Assembly: GCF_017814975.1 (NCBI RefSeq) | Contig: NZ_JAGIQA010000018.1 | Location: 96,320-160,319, forward strand | Source: Cupriavidus consociatus | GTDB lineage: Bacteria > Pseudomonadota > Gammaproteobacteria > Burkholderiales > Burkholderiaceae | Direction of reading: 5' to 3' | DNA: 64,000 nucleotides | In this document: positions 62,857 to 64,000 of the stretch, piece after piece | Layout: every line of letters begins with the position of its first letter | Position numbering within the stretch: the stretch's first letter is position 1 | Made by a program: the position numbers and the translations under genes | Notes under the pieces: model-generated | Database searches by the model: none | The model's input: the letters and a program-made list of their open reading frames with translations, nothing else | What the model was told of the DNA's origin: nothing

Positions 62857-63072
62857 CTATTTCGGAGAAATAATGAGACGCTTGCGCTGCACCTCCACCT
62901 TGAGGGGTTGTCCCACCAAAAATCCAGCCTCTTCGAGCCAAGCACCCTGCAAGCGAATCCAAGGAATGGCTCGTAAGCCGGTGAAGTTATTACTGCGACC
63001 CGGCACTACTGGAAAGTGCGTGCGCCCTGTCTTGATGTTGCGCACGTGCATAGATGTCGCATCTGATGTCAT
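62857..63072 (-). CDS. symE: SymE-family toxin-like protein
   Basis: 71 residues. The SymE core is clear: AIPWIRLQGAWLEEAGFLVG and QPLKVEVQRKRLIISPK, an AbrB-like swapped-hairpin fold. SymE of E. coli is an SOS-induced toxin of RNA or nucleoid function controlled by the antisense RNA SymR. The protein is short at the N-terminus but full in the core. It is encoded opposite to its neighbours; an antisense regulator would lie on the plus strand near 63000-63080, but I see no certain promoter. Confidence 0.8.
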   Translation of the reverse strand: MTSDATSMHVRNIKTGRTHFPVVPGRSNNFTGLRAIPWIRLQGAWLEEAGFLVGQPLKVEVQRKRLIISPK

Positions 63073-63469
63073 AGCGAATCCCTACGAGATTATTCAATTC
63101 ACCCCAGGTCGACGGGGCGGCCAGGTACTTGAACACCGCTCGTAGACGGCCCGCATCTTTTCCCTTTCGGGTCTTGTATGAATGCGCGCTACCCGGCCTT
63201 AGCTAAGGCTATGGACACAAAAAGAGCCGCCTGCTGTCGGGCGCGGTCAAACCGCTACGAGAGGTGTGTTCAGCACCAACCGCAAGGCTATGGAATCCCG
63301 GTAGTGAGGGCAATGAGAATATTCCGAGTTGTTGGACGTCAATCAGGCAGAGCATGCCAGCGCTTACCAGTAAGGGGCCGCCTTGAATAAATATTTCGAA
63401 GCTGCAAGAAGATTAAGGTAGCTAGCCTGCCGCCCCATATTTTTTACGTAAAATTCAAAAATAACAATC
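63073..63469. other. Gap upstream of the second caspase-like gene
   Basis: No convincing protein gene; a 70-codon plus-strand frame at 63178 has unnatural composition. The stretch before 63460 is AT-rich (CATATTTTTTACGTAAAATTC), a likely promoter area. The symE promoter and any SymR-like antisense RNA should be at its left end. Confidence 0.4.
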
Positions 63470-63964
63470 ATGCGCGACATTCGCTTCCTGCTGAAGACGC
63501 ATTACACGGAGAGTCGAGCATTGATCATCGGCATCAATGCTTACAAGAATGCAGCACCTCTTTCGTACGCGTGCAACGACGCCGCAGAGATGCGAGACAT
63601 TTTGGTTGATGAATTTGGTTTTCCTGCGGCCAACGTTACTTGTCTGCTTGACGAGGAGGCGACGAGGGAAAACATTCTTCGTGCTTTCTTCCGATTTACA
63701 AAGGACGATATAGGTCTGGACGATCGCATCTTCGTATTCTTTGCCGGGCACGGGCAGACACTAACGGGAAGCCGTGGTGAAATCGGTTTCTTGGTCCCTC
63801 ACGATGCCGTACTAGACGACTACAGTACCTTCATTCGATGGGATGACCTTACGCGCAACGCGGAGCTCATTCGTGCGAAGCACGTCCTGTTCGTCATGGA
63901 TGCGTGCTATGGGGGGTTGGCGCCAATCCACCCAAGTTACTGTAAGCATCAACAAGCCTTATAA
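63470..63964 (+). CDS. Second caspase-like protease, frame broken near the window end
   Basis: The visible frame gives 164 residues: ESRALIIGINAYKNAAPLSYACNDAAEMRDIL, the caspase-like start, with H94 in FFAGHGQTLTG and C146 in VMDACYGGLA. Straight after the catalytic cysteine it turns into APIHPSYCKHQQAL and stops at 63964. In another frame the DNA continues to the window edge as protein-like RQSTQVTVSINKPYKQHVDE. A one-base change at the GGGGGG run at about 63910 would join the two. So the gene is either frameshifted or misread there, and it continues beyond the window. Domain homology to the protease at 60363 is limited to the caspase core. Confidence 0.75.
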   Translation: MRDIRFLLKTHYTESRALIIGINAYKNAAPLSYACNDAAEMRDILVDEFGFPAANVTCLLDEEATRENILRAFFRFTKDDIGLDDRIFVFFAGHGQTLTGSRGEIGFLVPHDAVLDDYSTFIRWDDLTRNAELIRAKHVLFVMDACYGGLAPIHPSYCKHQQAL

Positions 63965-64000
63965 GCAGCATGTCGATGAGGCTTTGGGCGAGGCGGACGA

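Noticed and set aside
63178..63390. 70-codon plus-strand frame before the second caspase-like gene
   Set aside because: Arg/Cys-rich unnatural composition and no ribosome site.

Overview
The window is high-GC DNA from a betaproteobacterium, most likely a Burkholderiales member (Cupriavidus, Ralstonia or Burkholderia type). The grounds are Bug/TctC-type solute receptors beside catabolic genes, a LysR regulator beside each catabolic cluster, and codon choice. No rRNA, tRNA or CRISPR array was found. Much of the window is accessory: two catabolic clusters alternate with defence-like operons, an IS remnant, gene relics and the core of a Tn7-like transposon.

Layout. 1-4.2 kb: tail of a DUF262-type protein, small orphan genes and a tandem palindrome. 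4.3-14.8 kb: a catabolic cluster with a MaoC-like hydratase, a CaiB-type CoA-transferase, a fumarase/CMLE-superfamily lyase, a DctA transporter, a LysR regulator, a Bug receptor, PrpF (fused to the start of a second, frameshifted Bug gene), an MmgE/PrpD relic and a CitE-type lyase. Read as a pathway, this fits uptake of aconitate, isomerisation, decarboxylation to itaconate, and itaconyl-CoA to citramalyl-CoA to pyruvate plus acetyl-CoA. 15.4-17.1 kb: a dead IS1182-type element. 17.2-18.7 kb: an HxlR regulator divergent from an NmrA-like oxidoreductase. 19.0-33.3 kb: a defence-like island with an orphan KAP-like NTPase; a WYL regulator divergent from a membrane operon ending in an HNH-like nuclease anchored in the membrane; and a DUF6361 / phospholipase-D / SNF2-type helicase operon. 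34.1-48.8 kb: a mostly minus-strand cluster with a LivGFHM-type ABC importer, its binding protein, a ketoglutarate-semialdehyde-type dehydrogenase, a GH88-like hydrolase and acyl-CoA genes, with an internal LysR gene. 49-52.8 kb: small orphan genes, one frameshifted, with related repeats.

From 53.1 kb to the right edge lies a Tn7-like module, tnsA-(mini rve-like ORF)-tnsB-(broken tnsC-like ORF)-tnsC-tniQ. It is followed by what looks like its cargo: a TIR-like protein, a caspase-like protease and a subtilisin-like protease in one operon, a perfect 23-bp inverted repeat, a SymE-like toxin gene and a second caspase-like gene that breaks at a G6 tract near the window end. The TIR/caspase/subtilase operon resembles a Thoeris-type system that signals to proteases and is the strongest candidate for an under-described system. 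The HNH/SHOCT membrane operon is next.
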